Positions 8,383 to 16,914 of a stretch of DNA of 64,000 bases are shown here, in pieces; within the stretch, counting starts at the first letter, position 1; every line of letters starts with the position of its first letter. Origin of the DNA: an uncultured Aquimarina sp. (lineage in GTDB: Bacteria; Bacteroidota; Bacteroidia; Flavobacteriales; Flavobacteriaceae); the NCBI GenBank assembly GCA_947492105.1, contig CANLMN010000004.1, positions 1-64,000 on the forward strand. The letters run 5' to 3'. The notes below the pieces were generated by a model. The model did not search any database. It saw only the letters and a list, made by a program, of their open reading frames with translations, and was not told where the DNA came from. A program made the position numbers and the translations under genes.

Positions 8383-10167
8383 CTACATACGTTCTGGTAC
8401 TGCTATACCTAATAATCCAAATGCTGATTTGATGACTTCTCCAACTTTTCTAGACAATTGAATTCTAAAAACACACTCTTCTGGAGTGTCGGCTCCATAA
8501 ATAGACACATTCTGAAAAAAGGAATTATATCCTTTGACTAAATCATAGGTATAATTCGCAATCAATGCTGGGCTATGATTTTTAGCTGCTTGTTGTATTA
8601 CTTCTGGAAAAGCTGATAATTGTTGGATCAGTTCTTTTTCTTTGGTATCCAAAACCGTAATTAAAGCACCTTCCTTGCTCAATTGGTCCAATGTTGCTTT
8701 TCGCAAAATCGCTTGAATCCGGGCATAAGTATATTGTATAAACGGCCCTGTATTCCCTTGAAAATCTACGGACTCTTCTGGATTGAATAAGATTCTTTTT
8801 TTGGGATCTACTTTAAGGATATAATATTTGAGAGCTCCTAGACCAATAGTCTTGTAAATTTCCTTTTTTTGAGATTCATCATATCCATCCAGTTTACCTA
8901 ACTCTTCTGACAGCTCTTCGGCGGTAGTTGCCATATCCACAATAAGATCATCAGCATCTACAACTGTACCCTCTCTACTCTTCATTTTTCCGCTTGGCAA
9001 ATCCACCATTCCATAACTTAAATGATACAGATTATGCGCCCAATCGTATCCAAGTTTCTTTAGAATTAAAAACAACACTTGAAAATGATAATCTTGCTCA
9101 TTACCCACGGTATATATCATACCACCAACATCAGCATGATCTTTGACTCGCTGTATTGCTGTACCTATATCCTGTGTCATATAAACCGCAGTACCATCAC
9201 TTCGTAATACTATTTTTTCATCTAAGCCCTCTTCAGTAAGATCTATCCAGACCGAATTATCTTCTTTTCGATAAAACACTCCTTTTTCTAATCCATCAGC
9301 TACAACATCTTTTCCTAATAAATAGGTATCACTCTCATAGTAATAGCTATCAAAATCAACACCTAGTTTTTTGTATGTTGTCTCAAAACCATCATACACC
9401 CATTGATTCATCGTTTTCCAAAGTGCTACTACTTCTGCGTCTCCAGATTCCCATTTTCGTAACATTTCCTGCGCCTCTACTAATATAGGAGCTGTAGTTT
9501 TGGCCTCTTCTTCGGATACCCCTTTGCTTTGTAACGCTTTAATTTCTTCTTTATATGCTTTGTCAAAAGCTACATAATAATTCCCAACGAGTTTATCACC
9601 TTTTAGTCCAGTAGTTTCTGGAGTAGCTGCATTACCAAATTTTTGCCATGCTAGCATAGATTTACAAATATGTATTCCTCGATCATTAATGATCTGGGTC
9701 TTGTATACCTTTTTGCCACTTGCTTTTATAATCTCTGCTACAGCATACCCTAATAAATTATTTCGAATATGTCCCAAATGCAATGGCTTGTTGGTATTTG
9801 GAGAAGAATACTCGACCATCACCGCTTTTGCATCGGCTTGGGGATCTACAAAACCGAAGTTTTCTTGTGTTTTACTATTTTCAAAAAACTGTAAATAATA
9901 CGAATCCGCAATAACCAAATTCAAAAAGCCCTTGACCACATTAAAAGCCACAACCTCTGAAACCTGATCTACCAAATAGCCACCAATAGCCTCTCCTATT
10001 GTTACAGGGTTTCCTTTTATTACACGCAACATAGGAAATACAACCACGGTAAGCTCTCCTTCAAACTCCTTACGTGTTTCCTGTATTTCTACAGCTTCTA
10101 ATTGTGCTTGGTATAGGGTGTGCACAGCTTCTTTGACTGCAACACTGATCGTATCTTGAAGATTCAT
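8383..10167 (-). CDS. argS: Arginyl-tRNA synthetase
   Basis: Class I aminoacyl-tRNA synthetase that charges tRNA-Arg. The N-terminal Arg-tRNA synthetase domain is followed by the catalytic Rossmann fold with SSPNTNKPLHLGHIRNN (HIGH motif as HLGH), the KMSKS equivalent in SGKMKSREGT, and a C-terminal DALR anticodon-binding helical domain ending GLLGIAVPERM. I choose the ATG at 10167 (594 residues) rather than the longer frame starting at 10203, because the minus-strand sequence at 10184-10191 is TATCTTTG, a promoter -7 element that would lie inside the longer reading frame. Single essential gene. Confidence 0.95.
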   Translation of the reverse strand: MNLQDTISVAVKEAVHTLYQAQLEAVEIQETRKEFEGELTVVVFPMLRVIKGNPVTIGEAIGGYLVDQVSEVVAFNVVKGFLNLVIADSYYLQFFENSKTQENFGFVDPQADAKAVMVEYSSPNTNKPLHLGHIRNNLLGYAVAEIIKASGKKVYKTQIINDRGIHICKSMLAWQKFGNAATPETTGLKGDKLVGNYYVAFDKAYKEEIKALQSKGVSEEEAKTTAPILVEAQEMLRKWESGDAEVVALWKTMNQWVYDGFETTYKKLGVDFDSYYYESDTYLLGKDVVADGLEKGVFYRKEDNSVWIDLTEEGLDEKIVLRSDGTAVYMTQDIGTAIQRVKDHADVGGMIYTVGNEQDYHFQVLFLILKKLGYDWAHNLYHLSYGMVDLPSGKMKSREGTVVDADDLIVDMATTAEELSEELGKLDGYDESQKKEIYKTIGLGALKYYILKVDPKKRILFNPEESVDFQGNTGPFIQYTYARIQAILRKATLDQLSKEGALITVLDTKEKELIQQLSAFPEVIQQAAKNHSPALIANYTYDLVKGYNSFFQNVSIYGADTPEECVFRIQLSRKVGEVIKSAFGLLGIAVPERM

Positions 10168-10760
10168 TGTTTCAAATTTTGGCTGCAAAGATAACATTTG
10201 CACTGGTGAATTCAGAATTATGGTTTATGAATTATCTTTTTTTGATATCGATTGGATATAAACTCGATCAAAGAAATCTTCCTACGTTTTGCTTTTGATA
10301 GAGGGAACCATCAAACGGATTCGATATTCGGAAATAGAACATGATGAACTCGCAAAAAAAAATAAACAAAAACAGCTAAACGTTTATAAAAAATACGCAA
10401 CTTTTAGTTTCTAACAACTCATCTAATACATGTTACAAAAAAGCGTTTTCTAACCAATAACAGAAATGAGCCAAAATCATGAGAGAAAGTCTCAAAAATT
10501 GAAAACAAACTGTTTTTGTCCTGCTTTAGTGAAGACATACCATGAATTCTCTTGACTTATTCTTTTACCTAAGAAATAGATCAAATCCCCCATTTTCTGC
10601 TCCAAGATATGATTTGAATAAGTTGATACCGAAGAAAGTATGATGTAAAAAAAACAAAAATACCTCATAAAAAAATGAAGGATAATACTTGTGCTTTTTG
10701 TTAACAAAACACAAAATATAGCTTTTTATCTAAAAAATATGTTTTTAAACGTGAAAAAAC

Positions 10761-10790
10761 TTGCGTAGTGTTAATTTTTTCATAAATTTG
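10761..10790 (+). promoter_or_regulatory. Strong promoter without a downstream gene
   Basis: TTG at 10761-10763, 19-base spacer and TAAATTTG at 10783-10790. This is the same layout as the HU gene promoter at 47297-47326. No reading frame follows within 500 bases, but a terminator does. Confidence 0.65.
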
Positions 10791-10796
10791 TTACAG

Positions 10797-11004
10797 GTTA
10801 ATTTTTACGAATATAATTATTGATCTATTAAAATAAGATAATACTACATCTGCAATACGAATTAGTATGGTATTATTTTTTAATAGTTCTAGATGGTATT
10901 AAGTGTAAGCACATTTGTTGTTATTATCGTCAATAACCAAGTAGAATACTTAATTTTACCCCCATGAGAAAAGCGTTCCTTGCTAATAGAGGACGCTTTT
11001 TTCT
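10797..11004 (+). ncRNA. Candidate small RNA (about 210 nt)
   Basis: The interval is bounded by a consensus promoter and a Rho-independent terminator and contains no plausible reading frame. Inside it, CTATTAAAATAAG...ATAATAC (about 10826-10845) can pair with GTATTATTTTTTAATAG (about 10870-10886) to give a long rod-like hairpin with internal bulges, flanked by weaker outer pairing. A rod with a bulge is reminiscent of 6S RNA, and Flavobacteria have a known 6S-Flavo family, but I cannot confirm membership. Alternatives are a trans-acting regulatory RNA or a leader remnant. The rest of the 10204-11335 gap shows nothing else that I can support. Confidence 0.48.
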
Positions 11005-11006
11005 GT
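10969..11006 (+). terminator. Rho-independent terminator of the candidate small RNA
   Basis: AAAAGCGTTCCT (10969-10980) pairs with AGGACGCTTTT (10990-11000) with a one-base bulge, then TTT. There is no gene directly upstream on the plus strand, so it most likely ends the small RNA. Confidence 0.75.
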
Positions 11007-11335
11007 TTTACACGATTTCTTAGGATAGAATATTTCGGAATCAGCATTTAGCTTAGCCTCAACTCCAAAAATTGTGAATCAAAAAAAGCTCACCAAAAAG
11101 CTAGTTTTAATTAGATATACTAGTATCTAATTCACATCCAATCTCCGTCTATGTATATTTCTGTATAGGTGAAAAAAATAATTTACAAAACAAGTTCCGT
11201 AAAACAATACAGCTCTTACGGCAATACAATAAATTGATAATCAAACAGTTAAATAATGGTTAAATTTATAGTATTCCTAGTTATAAGAATTAGATTCGCA
11301 GCATAAATTAATTCACACATAACAAAAACAAAAAA

Positions 11336-12664
11336 ATGAAAAAAAACTCAGTTTTGGCATGTTTTACCATGTTTCTTACATTAAGTGCTTTTGCACAATC
11401 AACTAAAATCATAGGTCTCAAAGGTTCCACTTTGACTAAAGTCAGTCTGCAAAATGGCAATGAAACTACTGTCAAAGATATACGCAGGAGAAACACAGCT
11501 CATAGAACATTGACTTCTCATGCTTTTGATCCCGTTGAGAATACTTTTATTTTTGGTCGAAGCAGTTTTAATGGAAATACAGGACGACCGAATGGCTATG
11601 TAATCGAATCTTTTGATGCAAGCACTGGCAAAAAAGTACATAGATTTGCCCTTGAAGGGGATGGAAATCAAAAAGGTTCTTTTGACACAGACCCTTCATC
11701 AAGAACTTTTTATTCAGTAACCAGTAATATAAAAAGTTCTAGAAGAGATGCTAAGGTAGTTTTTTCTAAAACCAATATGGATACAGGTAAAAGAAAAATC
11801 GTTACCCAATTAAACCGTGAATTTCCTGATATCACATTTTCTACACAAACTTTATATCATAAAAAACGTAATTCTGTATTTACTCAAGTTTTTTCAAATG
11901 CTACTAGTTTGGTTATAGAGATTGATGCCAAAACTGGTAAAACACGAAGAAATATAAGTGGAAAATTGAGAAAACTATTCTCAGCTCAAACTCGATTACT
12001 GTTTACTTATAATAAGGCTACAGGTATTGTTTATATTGGAGGAGCGTCCTCTTCTGATGCTAGAACCGAAAATATCTTCAAAATAGCAGCGTACAACCCT
12101 AGTACGAATACGGTATCTGAAGTTTTCTCATCGATCAACACAGCGCCTCAATTAGGTTTGGACACCACCATACAGGACATGCACTATGATGCTTCGAATA
12201 ATAGAATTTTAGTAGCGAGCACAAAGAATAGTAATTCTGATTCTTCGCAAATAACGGCTCTCAATGGTATTGCTTCAATAGCGTTATCTACTAGAAATTA
12301 TCAAGATATAGTTACACCTCAACTTGATGGGTTCTCAGGTTTTGCACTTATTTCTGGTTCAAAAGCCCGCATTGCCTCTAAAAAACCACTAACAGATGTT
12401 ACCAATACATTTGCTAATGATTTTAGAATATATCCTAATCCATCTAGCGACATAATCAATATTGCTTATACTATCACAAAAGGAGCTACTGTGTATTTTA
12501 ATCTAATAGATGTTACTGGACGTATAATTGAACATAAAACTTTTAGTCATACAGAAAGTAACTTAGGCATGAGTTTTAATGTTGCTAAATTGCCAAAAGG
12601 AACCTATTTTCTAGAAGCCATTGAAAATGCAAACACTAAAGTTTCTAAATTTATAGTGAAATAA
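11336..12664 (+). CDS. Secreted protein with T9SS C-terminal sorting domain
   Basis: A 442-residue exported protein. Signal peptide about residues 1-20 (cleaved after AFAQ). The middle (about 25-350) repeats short strands with YxxxxNxxxV patterns and looks like a beta-propeller (for example HAFDPVENTFIFGRSS, DTDPSSRTFYSVTS, YNKATGIVYIGGA). The last 75 residues are a type A T9SS sorting domain: DFRIYPNPSSDIINIAYT, VYFNLIDVTGRII, LPKGTYFLEAIENANTKVSKFIVK. This domain directs passage through the type IX system and is normally removed on export. Ligand or substrate is unknown. A terminator follows. Confidence 0.88.
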   Translation: MKKNSVLACFTMFLTLSAFAQSTKIIGLKGSTLTKVSLQNGNETTVKDIRRRNTAHRTLTSHAFDPVENTFIFGRSSFNGNTGRPNGYVIESFDASTGKKVHRFALEGDGNQKGSFDTDPSSRTFYSVTSNIKSSRRDAKVVFSKTNMDTGKRKIVTQLNREFPDITFSTQTLYHKKRNSVFTQVFSNATSLVIEIDAKTGKTRRNISGKLRKLFSAQTRLLFTYNKATGIVYIGGASSSDARTENIFKIAAYNPSTNTVSEVFSSINTAPQLGLDTTIQDMHYDASNNRILVASTKNSNSDSSQITALNGIASIALSTRNYQDIVTPQLDGFSGFALISGSKARIASKKPLTDVTNTFANDFRIYPNPSSDIINIAYTITKGATVYFNLIDVTGRIIEHKTFSHTESNLGMSFNVAKLPKGTYFLEAIENANTKVSKFIVK

Positions 12665-12703
12665 ATAGGGCGAAAATTCACCTAATAATCTATCTAATCC
12701 CTT

Positions 12704-12742
12704 GAAAATAGTCATCTCAAAAATTGAGATGGCTATTTTTTT
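12704..12742 (+). terminator. Rho-independent terminator
   Basis: AAAATAGTCATCTCAA (12705-12720) pairs with TTGAGATGGCTATTTT (12724-12739) around a 3-base loop, followed by Ts. It ends the T9SS cargo gene. Confidence 0.85.
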
Positions 12743-12790
12743 GTTTTTTAAATAAAGAGAAGAATCCTTTTGTACTGTCTACTTCATCCA

Positions 12791-13119
12791 CGTTAGGTCT
12801 ATAACGTAAAACGCCGTATACGATCTTTCTCTTTCCCTATCTAGATGCCTTATACCATTTGTTGTTTAAATTTACCGGAAAGAAAAAATAAGATTTTTTT
12901 GTTTTCAGCTGCAGCAGAAACATCAAGTATAGCCGTAGTTATGGTTTATTTTTATGCTGAAGCTGAGGCGAAAAAAGAAAATTTTATCTCGGTAAATTCA
13001 AAGGATAAATGGTGTTATTATTATATTCACCAGCTAAGGCTATACAATAGAATCACAGTGTTTTTACATAAAAAAAACAATAGTGTCATTAACCCAAATT
13101 TATATACCTAATTTAGCAT
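12791..13119 (+). repeat. Intergenic repeat A, copy 2, interrupted by repeat C
   Basis: The left half (12791-12851: TTAGGTCTATAA, CCGTATACGA, CTATCTAGATGCCTT) and the right half (about 13019-13119: CAGCTAAGGCTAT, AATCACAGTG, TTTTTACATAAAAA, TATATACCTAATTTAGC) match one continuous A element elsewhere, for example copy 6. Between them lies repeat C. The only reading frame across this region follows the repeats and is not a gene. Confidence 0.65.
12852..13016. repeat. Palindromic element C nested in repeat A
   Basis: About 165 bases with inverted ends: TACCATTTGTTGTTTAAATT at 12853 and, on the opposite strand from about 13015 inward, CACCATTTATCCTTTGAATT; both continue TACCG. The arms stay complementary inward (TTTTCAGCTGCAGC against GCTGAAGCTGAGG). 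A possible TTA or TA duplication flanks it. Only one copy is seen in this window. I infer a MITE-like insertion. Confidence 0.62.
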
Positions 13120-13144
13120 AATTGGTATAGTATCTAAACCGATA

Positions 13145-13309
13145 TACTATCATTTAAAAAATAATTACAGGCTAATAATTCGGTTCTTTTTCTACTATTT
13201 TTTCGCTAAAAAATTAAATCGTCGCTAAGGCTATGCGTAAATTTTATAGCTCAAACTAGCGAAAAATAGTTCAATTATTTTATCCTACAATTACATTTTA
13301 ACTGGTATT
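13145..13309 (-). repeat. Intergenic repeat B, copy 2
   Basis: The most complete B copy: it starts ATTTAAAAAATAATTACAGG, has the core GCTAAGGCTATGCG, and ends TTACATTTTAACTGGTATT. The two arms are imperfect inverted repeats. It follows repeat A copy 2 by about 25 bases. Confidence 0.78.
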
Positions 13310-13344
13310 AGCCTTTGTCTTACACTTTTAAAATAAGTACAACA

Positions 13345-13386
13345 ATAAAAAAACCCTGTTTTGAAGCAAGCTCCAAAACAGGGTTT
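13345..13386 (-). terminator. Rho-independent terminator
   Basis: AAACCCTGTTTTG (13351-13363) and CAAAACAGGGTTT (13374-13386) form a 13-base stem. On the minus strand it is followed by a run of Ts. It ends the porin gene. Confidence 0.88.
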
Positions 13387-13409
13387 CTTATAAAATATAT
13401 CGTCCTTTC

Positions 13410-14546
13410 TTAGAAAGCGTATACTGCTCCTAATACAAATGAAGCTAAACTGTCCGTACTCTCTCCATCCTGATCTACAAAAACACCTGTATCTTCAGAC
13501 ATTGTATCAAACCTTAATTCAGGCTTTAAAGTTAAATTACCTAAAGCAACACTAGCTGTGAGAGTAGATGCCACTGTAGAAACATCATCAACGTTATCCT
13601 CTCCACTGGTAACTGCATAATACTCAGTTCTTAATCCTAAAGAAAATGTTTCTGAAAAAGAATATTGAGGATAAATTGCTGCTCCATAAAAACCTTCACC
13701 GTCAGTATCATTATAAGTACCATTAAAACCGAAATAAAAATCCTCAGTCAAATCCCAACCTGTCGTCAAATCAACTTGAAAAGTATCCTCACTATTTATT
13801 ACATAATTAGTCTCTCCACCTACTGAAGTTATAGCTCCAATGGTTGGATCAAATATTGCATCTGTAGTAACCTTAGTAGACTGTCTTCCGTAAAGGAAGT
13901 TCAAATATGCACTACCACCATCATCTGAATACCCTATTTGTAATCCTCCAGTATACTTACCATTAGGATTAAAATCTGTAAAGTCAGTCGCGTTCATAAT
14001 AGCTGCCATAACAGACCAGTTATCATCGATAGCAAAATCTGCTTTCAACCCTGTATGAGAAAAAGGACCATTCGAAAACATATAAGAAGTAGAATAGTTA
14101 AAATTCCCAGTAGGAGAAATTACTTCATACCCTAAGTATGTATTAAAGTTACCAATTGTCAAGGTAACTGACTCTGATGCATTCCAATACGCATACAATT
14201 GATTCACTATATTAGCTGATCCTGCAGAGTTAAATACAGCATCTGCTCCTCTTGGACCAAAAACAAGATCTGCTACAAATCCAGCCTTTTCGCCATCATA
14301 AGAAAATATCGTATTTGCCATACCAAGAGCAAAACCATCTTGATTCGCAAATGAAGTTTTTGGGCTTACATTTTTATTATTAATTGATGTTAGATTTGCT
14401 CTAAAATATGCATCTACCGATCCTGTCAGGTTAAATTTCTTTGTTTCTGTTGTTTCTTCATCTTGCGCTACTGCAGTAAAACTTGCGAGTGCTAAAGCAA
14501 CGATACTTGTTTTCTTTATAAAGGTATTTAAGTAATTCGTTTTCAT
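13410..14546 (-). CDS. Outer-membrane beta-barrel porin (OmpL/BBP2-like)
   Basis: A 378-residue exported protein: signal peptide about residues 1-27 (cleaved after AVAQ), a short acidic linker, then alternating amphipathic strands (FNLTGSVDAYFRANL, AGFVADLVFGPRG, VTLTIGNFNTYLGYEV) ending in the aromatic terminal strand SFVLGAVYAF typical of outer-membrane barrels. It matches the Bacteroidota BBP2/OmpL-like porin type, which often sits beside P-II and ammonium transporter genes. Here P-II is directly upstream but no amt follows. I infer uptake of small nitrogenous solutes. Confidence 0.8.
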   Translation of the reverse strand: MKTNYLNTFIKKTSIVALALASFTAVAQDEETTETKKFNLTGSVDAYFRANLTSINNKNVSPKTSFANQDGFALGMANTIFSYDGEKAGFVADLVFGPRGADAVFNSAGSANIVNQLYAYWNASESVTLTIGNFNTYLGYEVISPTGNFNYSTSYMFSNGPFSHTGLKADFAIDDNWSVMAAIMNATDFTDFNPNGKYTGGLQIGYSDDGGSAYLNFLYGRQSTKVTTDAIFDPTIGAITSVGGETNYVINSEDTFQVDLTTGWDLTEDFYFGFNGTYNDTDGEGFYGAAIYPQYSFSETFSLGLRTEYYAVTSGEDNVDDVSTVASTLTASVALGNLTLKPELRFDTMSEDTGVFVDQDGESTDSLASFVLGAVYAF

Positions 14547-14593
14547 AAATGAATGTTTAATTTAGAATATTAATTTTTTGTTAATTACTATGG

Positions 14594-14644
14594 CAAATCT
14601 AGGGCAAAAAGACTGACACCCCAAAAAAAAGAGGGTTAAACCCT
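14594..14644 (-). promoter_or_regulatory. Porin promoter with upstream palindrome
   Basis: On the minus strand, TTG (14624-14622), a 20-base spacer and TAGATTTG (14601-14594) form a consensus promoter about 50 bases before the porin ATG. Just upstream lies the palindrome AGGGTTAAACCCT (14632-14644), placed like an activator or repressor site. Confidence 0.62.
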
Positions 14645-14786
14645 ATATTTTTATGTAATTCTTAAAATTTACCCAAAAAAATTAGGGGTTATTACAAAAA
14701 TAGCGGTTTTTTAGTTAAATAAGTAGCCTAAAACATAATTTCTTAAGATTACATCAAAAACCTTAAAATCAGACTTCTAAAATAAT

Positions 14787-15125
14787 TTATTTAAGAGCCG
14801 AATAACCAGTTTCAGAAGTTCGTATACGATACGTCTCTTGAACATCTGACACAAAGACTTTTCCATCTCCTACCTTACCTGTATAGGCGGCATCCATGAT
14901 AGCTTTTACAGTTTTGTCCGAGAATTCATCGGAGACTACAATAGATAAATAACGTCTTTGAATATCACTTGTACTATAGGTAACTCCTCTGTATACATGC
15001 CCCATTTTTTCGTTCCCCACACCAGTTACATCCCAATAACTAAAAAAATTGACCTCTATAGCGTGTAATGCATCTTTTACTTCTTTATATCGTGATTTAC
15101 GAATAATAGCTTCGATTTTTTTCAT
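14787..15125 (-). CDS. P-II family nitrogen regulatory protein
   Basis: A 112-residue GlnB/GlnK-type trimeric signal protein that reads 2-oxoglutarate and ATP/ADP. The N-terminus MKKIEAIIRKSRYKEVKDAL, the T-loop (about 36-54) with a tyrosine at position 50 that aligns with the uridylylated Tyr51 of enteric GlnB, and the B-loop signature TGKVGDGKVFV are all present. The T-loop is one residue shorter than in E. coli and the sequence around Tyr50 differs (YRGVTYSTSD). The porin gene follows on the same strand after 240 bases with its own promoter. Its target is unclear because no ammonium transporter is adjacent. Confidence 0.9.
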   Translation of the reverse strand: MKKIEAIIRKSRYKEVKDALHAIEVNFFSYWDVTGVGNEKMGHVYRGVTYSTSDIQRRYLSIVVSDEFSDKTVKAIMDAAYTGKVGDGKVFVSDVQETYRIRTSETGYSALK

Positions 15126-15456
15126 TTTATAGACTAATAGTTAATACGCATTAAAAGTAGGAAAAAACTACTATAATATTTGTCGTACAATTGTTAATAT
15201 TATTTTTGACAGAATTATCACAAAACACATCCATAGAAAAACATAGAATTCGATTATCTATTCTAATATCAAGAAAATATATTGAACATACCATATTTTT
15301 CTAAATGTAACACAACATTACTTACTACGTCATTCAAAAATTAAGGAGTGTTATTATTTTTTTTAATCTTTTTAGATGCATTAGCTAGATAGTATTTTTC
15401 AGGATTTTGATAAGCTTCAAAAGTGATATAAAACTATCCGCTCAAAATAATGAAAC
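15126..15456. other. Intergenic, nothing recognised
   Basis: About 330 AT-rich bases between the P-II gene and the SRPBCC/GyrI-like gene. I see no repeat copy, RNA gene or convincing promoter. Confidence 0.4.
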
Positions 15457-16491
15457 CTACTTTATCGGAATATATATTTCTGTTATCCAATCTGCTGGAT
15501 TCTGTATTTCTTCAGGATTATTAGCATATATCTCCATAGGACTACTCAACTCTTCTTGTTCTAATTGATTCTTTTCTATGTAAGCAATTGCTTTTTCCCA
15601 AGCTGTTTTTAAGTTGCTATAATTCCCTTTGAGCGTTGTTTTTACCATTTTTTGTTTTTCCATAAAATCACATAAAATGTTTCCATCAATAGGAACTACC
15701 ACCTTGTCTCTAGTAGGTAATGCTACTGAGATAATAGCTGTACCATTACCTTCATTAAACTCATTATACAACATAAAAGGTCTTCCTGTGATAGGAATAT
15801 TGTGCATTTTCATATACGCATATATGGAAGAAATCATTTGACTTGATTTTTGAGGTATTGCAGCTATAGATGTAGCAACTGTACTATACATATAAAAACC
15901 TCCTCCATGCTCGGTGACTCCATCGATATTAACTGTATAAACCTCCATTTGTTTTTGAACATTCAACGCGAGCTTTTCCAAACCTTCTTGATACATTGGT
16001 CTTACAGTTTGGGTCAGCGTACTATCTTGTGTTATCCAAAAAACTTTTTCCATAAAACTTTGCCTACCTTTCATCCCCCATACAACCTTAGTGCCTTCTT
16101 CTTTTATTGGTTCAAAACGCCAATACACATCACTTTTACTCTCTCCAAAAGGGGTTACAAAACTAATTTGCTGATCAATACTCTTATCCGGTATCGATGC
16201 TATAGTTTTCATTTCTCCATTACCTTGTTGCTCACTTTTCCAGGAATAACTTGCTCCTACTCCGATCGTTTTTTCGGGATAACTGAGAATCATATCCTCT
16301 GAATCGTCCATCCAAGGTCCCCATTCTTCCCATGTTTTGTAGTTATTTACTGTTTTATACAATAGTGAGGATGGAGCCTTGATAATTTTACTTTCTTCGA
16401 CTTGGTACTCTCCGTTAAGAGTTGCGATGTAAAGTGCTCCTCCAATAACAATTAACAGGAGTAATAACAAAAAATACTTGACAACTTTCAT
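15457..16491 (-). CDS. Membrane-anchored SRPBCC plus GyrI-like protein
   Basis: A 344-residue protein with one N-terminal transmembrane anchor (about 5-25), then an SRPBCC/polyketide-cyclase-like ligand pocket domain (about 30-180: IKAPSSLLYKTVNNYKTWEEWGPW, GVGASYSWKS), then a GyrI-like/AraC-effector-binding domain (about 190-344: TSIAAIPQKSSQMISSIYAYMKMHNIPITGRPFMLY, YIEKNQLEQ). Both domains bind small hydrophobic or cationic ligands. This two-domain layout recurs in Bacteroidota but its function is not known. Single gene with no operon partners. Confidence 0.8.
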   Translation of the reverse strand: MKVVKYFLLLLLLIVIGGALYIATLNGEYQVEESKIIKAPSSLLYKTVNNYKTWEEWGPWMDDSEDMILSYPEKTIGVGASYSWKSEQQGNGEMKTIASIPDKSIDQQISFVTPFGESKSDVYWRFEPIKEEGTKVVWGMKGRQSFMEKVFWITQDSTLTQTVRPMYQEGLEKLALNVQKQMEVYTVNIDGVTEHGGGFYMYSTVATSIAAIPQKSSQMISSIYAYMKMHNIPITGRPFMLYNEFNEGNGTAIISVALPTRDKVVVPIDGNILCDFMEKQKMVKTTLKGNYSNLKTAWEKAIAYIEKNQLEQEELSSPMEIYANNPEEIQNPADWITEIYIPIK

Positions 16492-16914
16492 GGTTGGTTG
16501 TTTTTAGTTAAAGAAGTGTGTTACTTTAAAGCTTTCTTATAGTTTCGCTTCAAAAATGTCCTAATTTTGTTCGATTGCTGTGTTTTCTTATTGAACTCAA
16601 ATTCATCTTAGCTCTTTTTTTTCTTAAAAAATGGAATCATATTCGCCAATATTACGTTGCTTTTCTTATCCGTAGCATTACTATAAATTTCAAAAAGCCC
16701 CTTGGTCTGGTCAAATTATATCTCCTTATCAATTCAAAACAATATATACGAGTTCATTGAATTGCTTATCTTCAAGAATCAAAAGCAAGCCAATAAAAAA
16801 TAAAGATCTCGCACTTTTTATCAAAATCAAAAAAAGTTAGCTCTTTCTATATATTAGTACAAAGATACTTGATTTTTTATTGTTCACTCCAATCATCTTT
16901 GTAGCACTCCACGC
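16492..16914. other. Intergenic, nothing recognised
   Basis: About 420 bases. A 61-residue plus-strand frame lies here but has no supporting features. No repeat copy was seen. Confidence 0.4.

Noticed and set aside
10492..10707. A 71-residue minus-strand frame upstream of argS
   Set aside because: A short hydrophobic start and then low-complexity sequence, no promoter or conserved features; not enough to call a gene.
12845..13111. An 88-residue plus-strand frame
   Set aside because: It runs through nested repeats C and A, has no family features, and its composition follows the repeats.
16575..16760. A 61-residue plus-strand frame
   Set aside because: No ribosome-binding or promoter evidence, no conserved features, in an AT-rich spacer.
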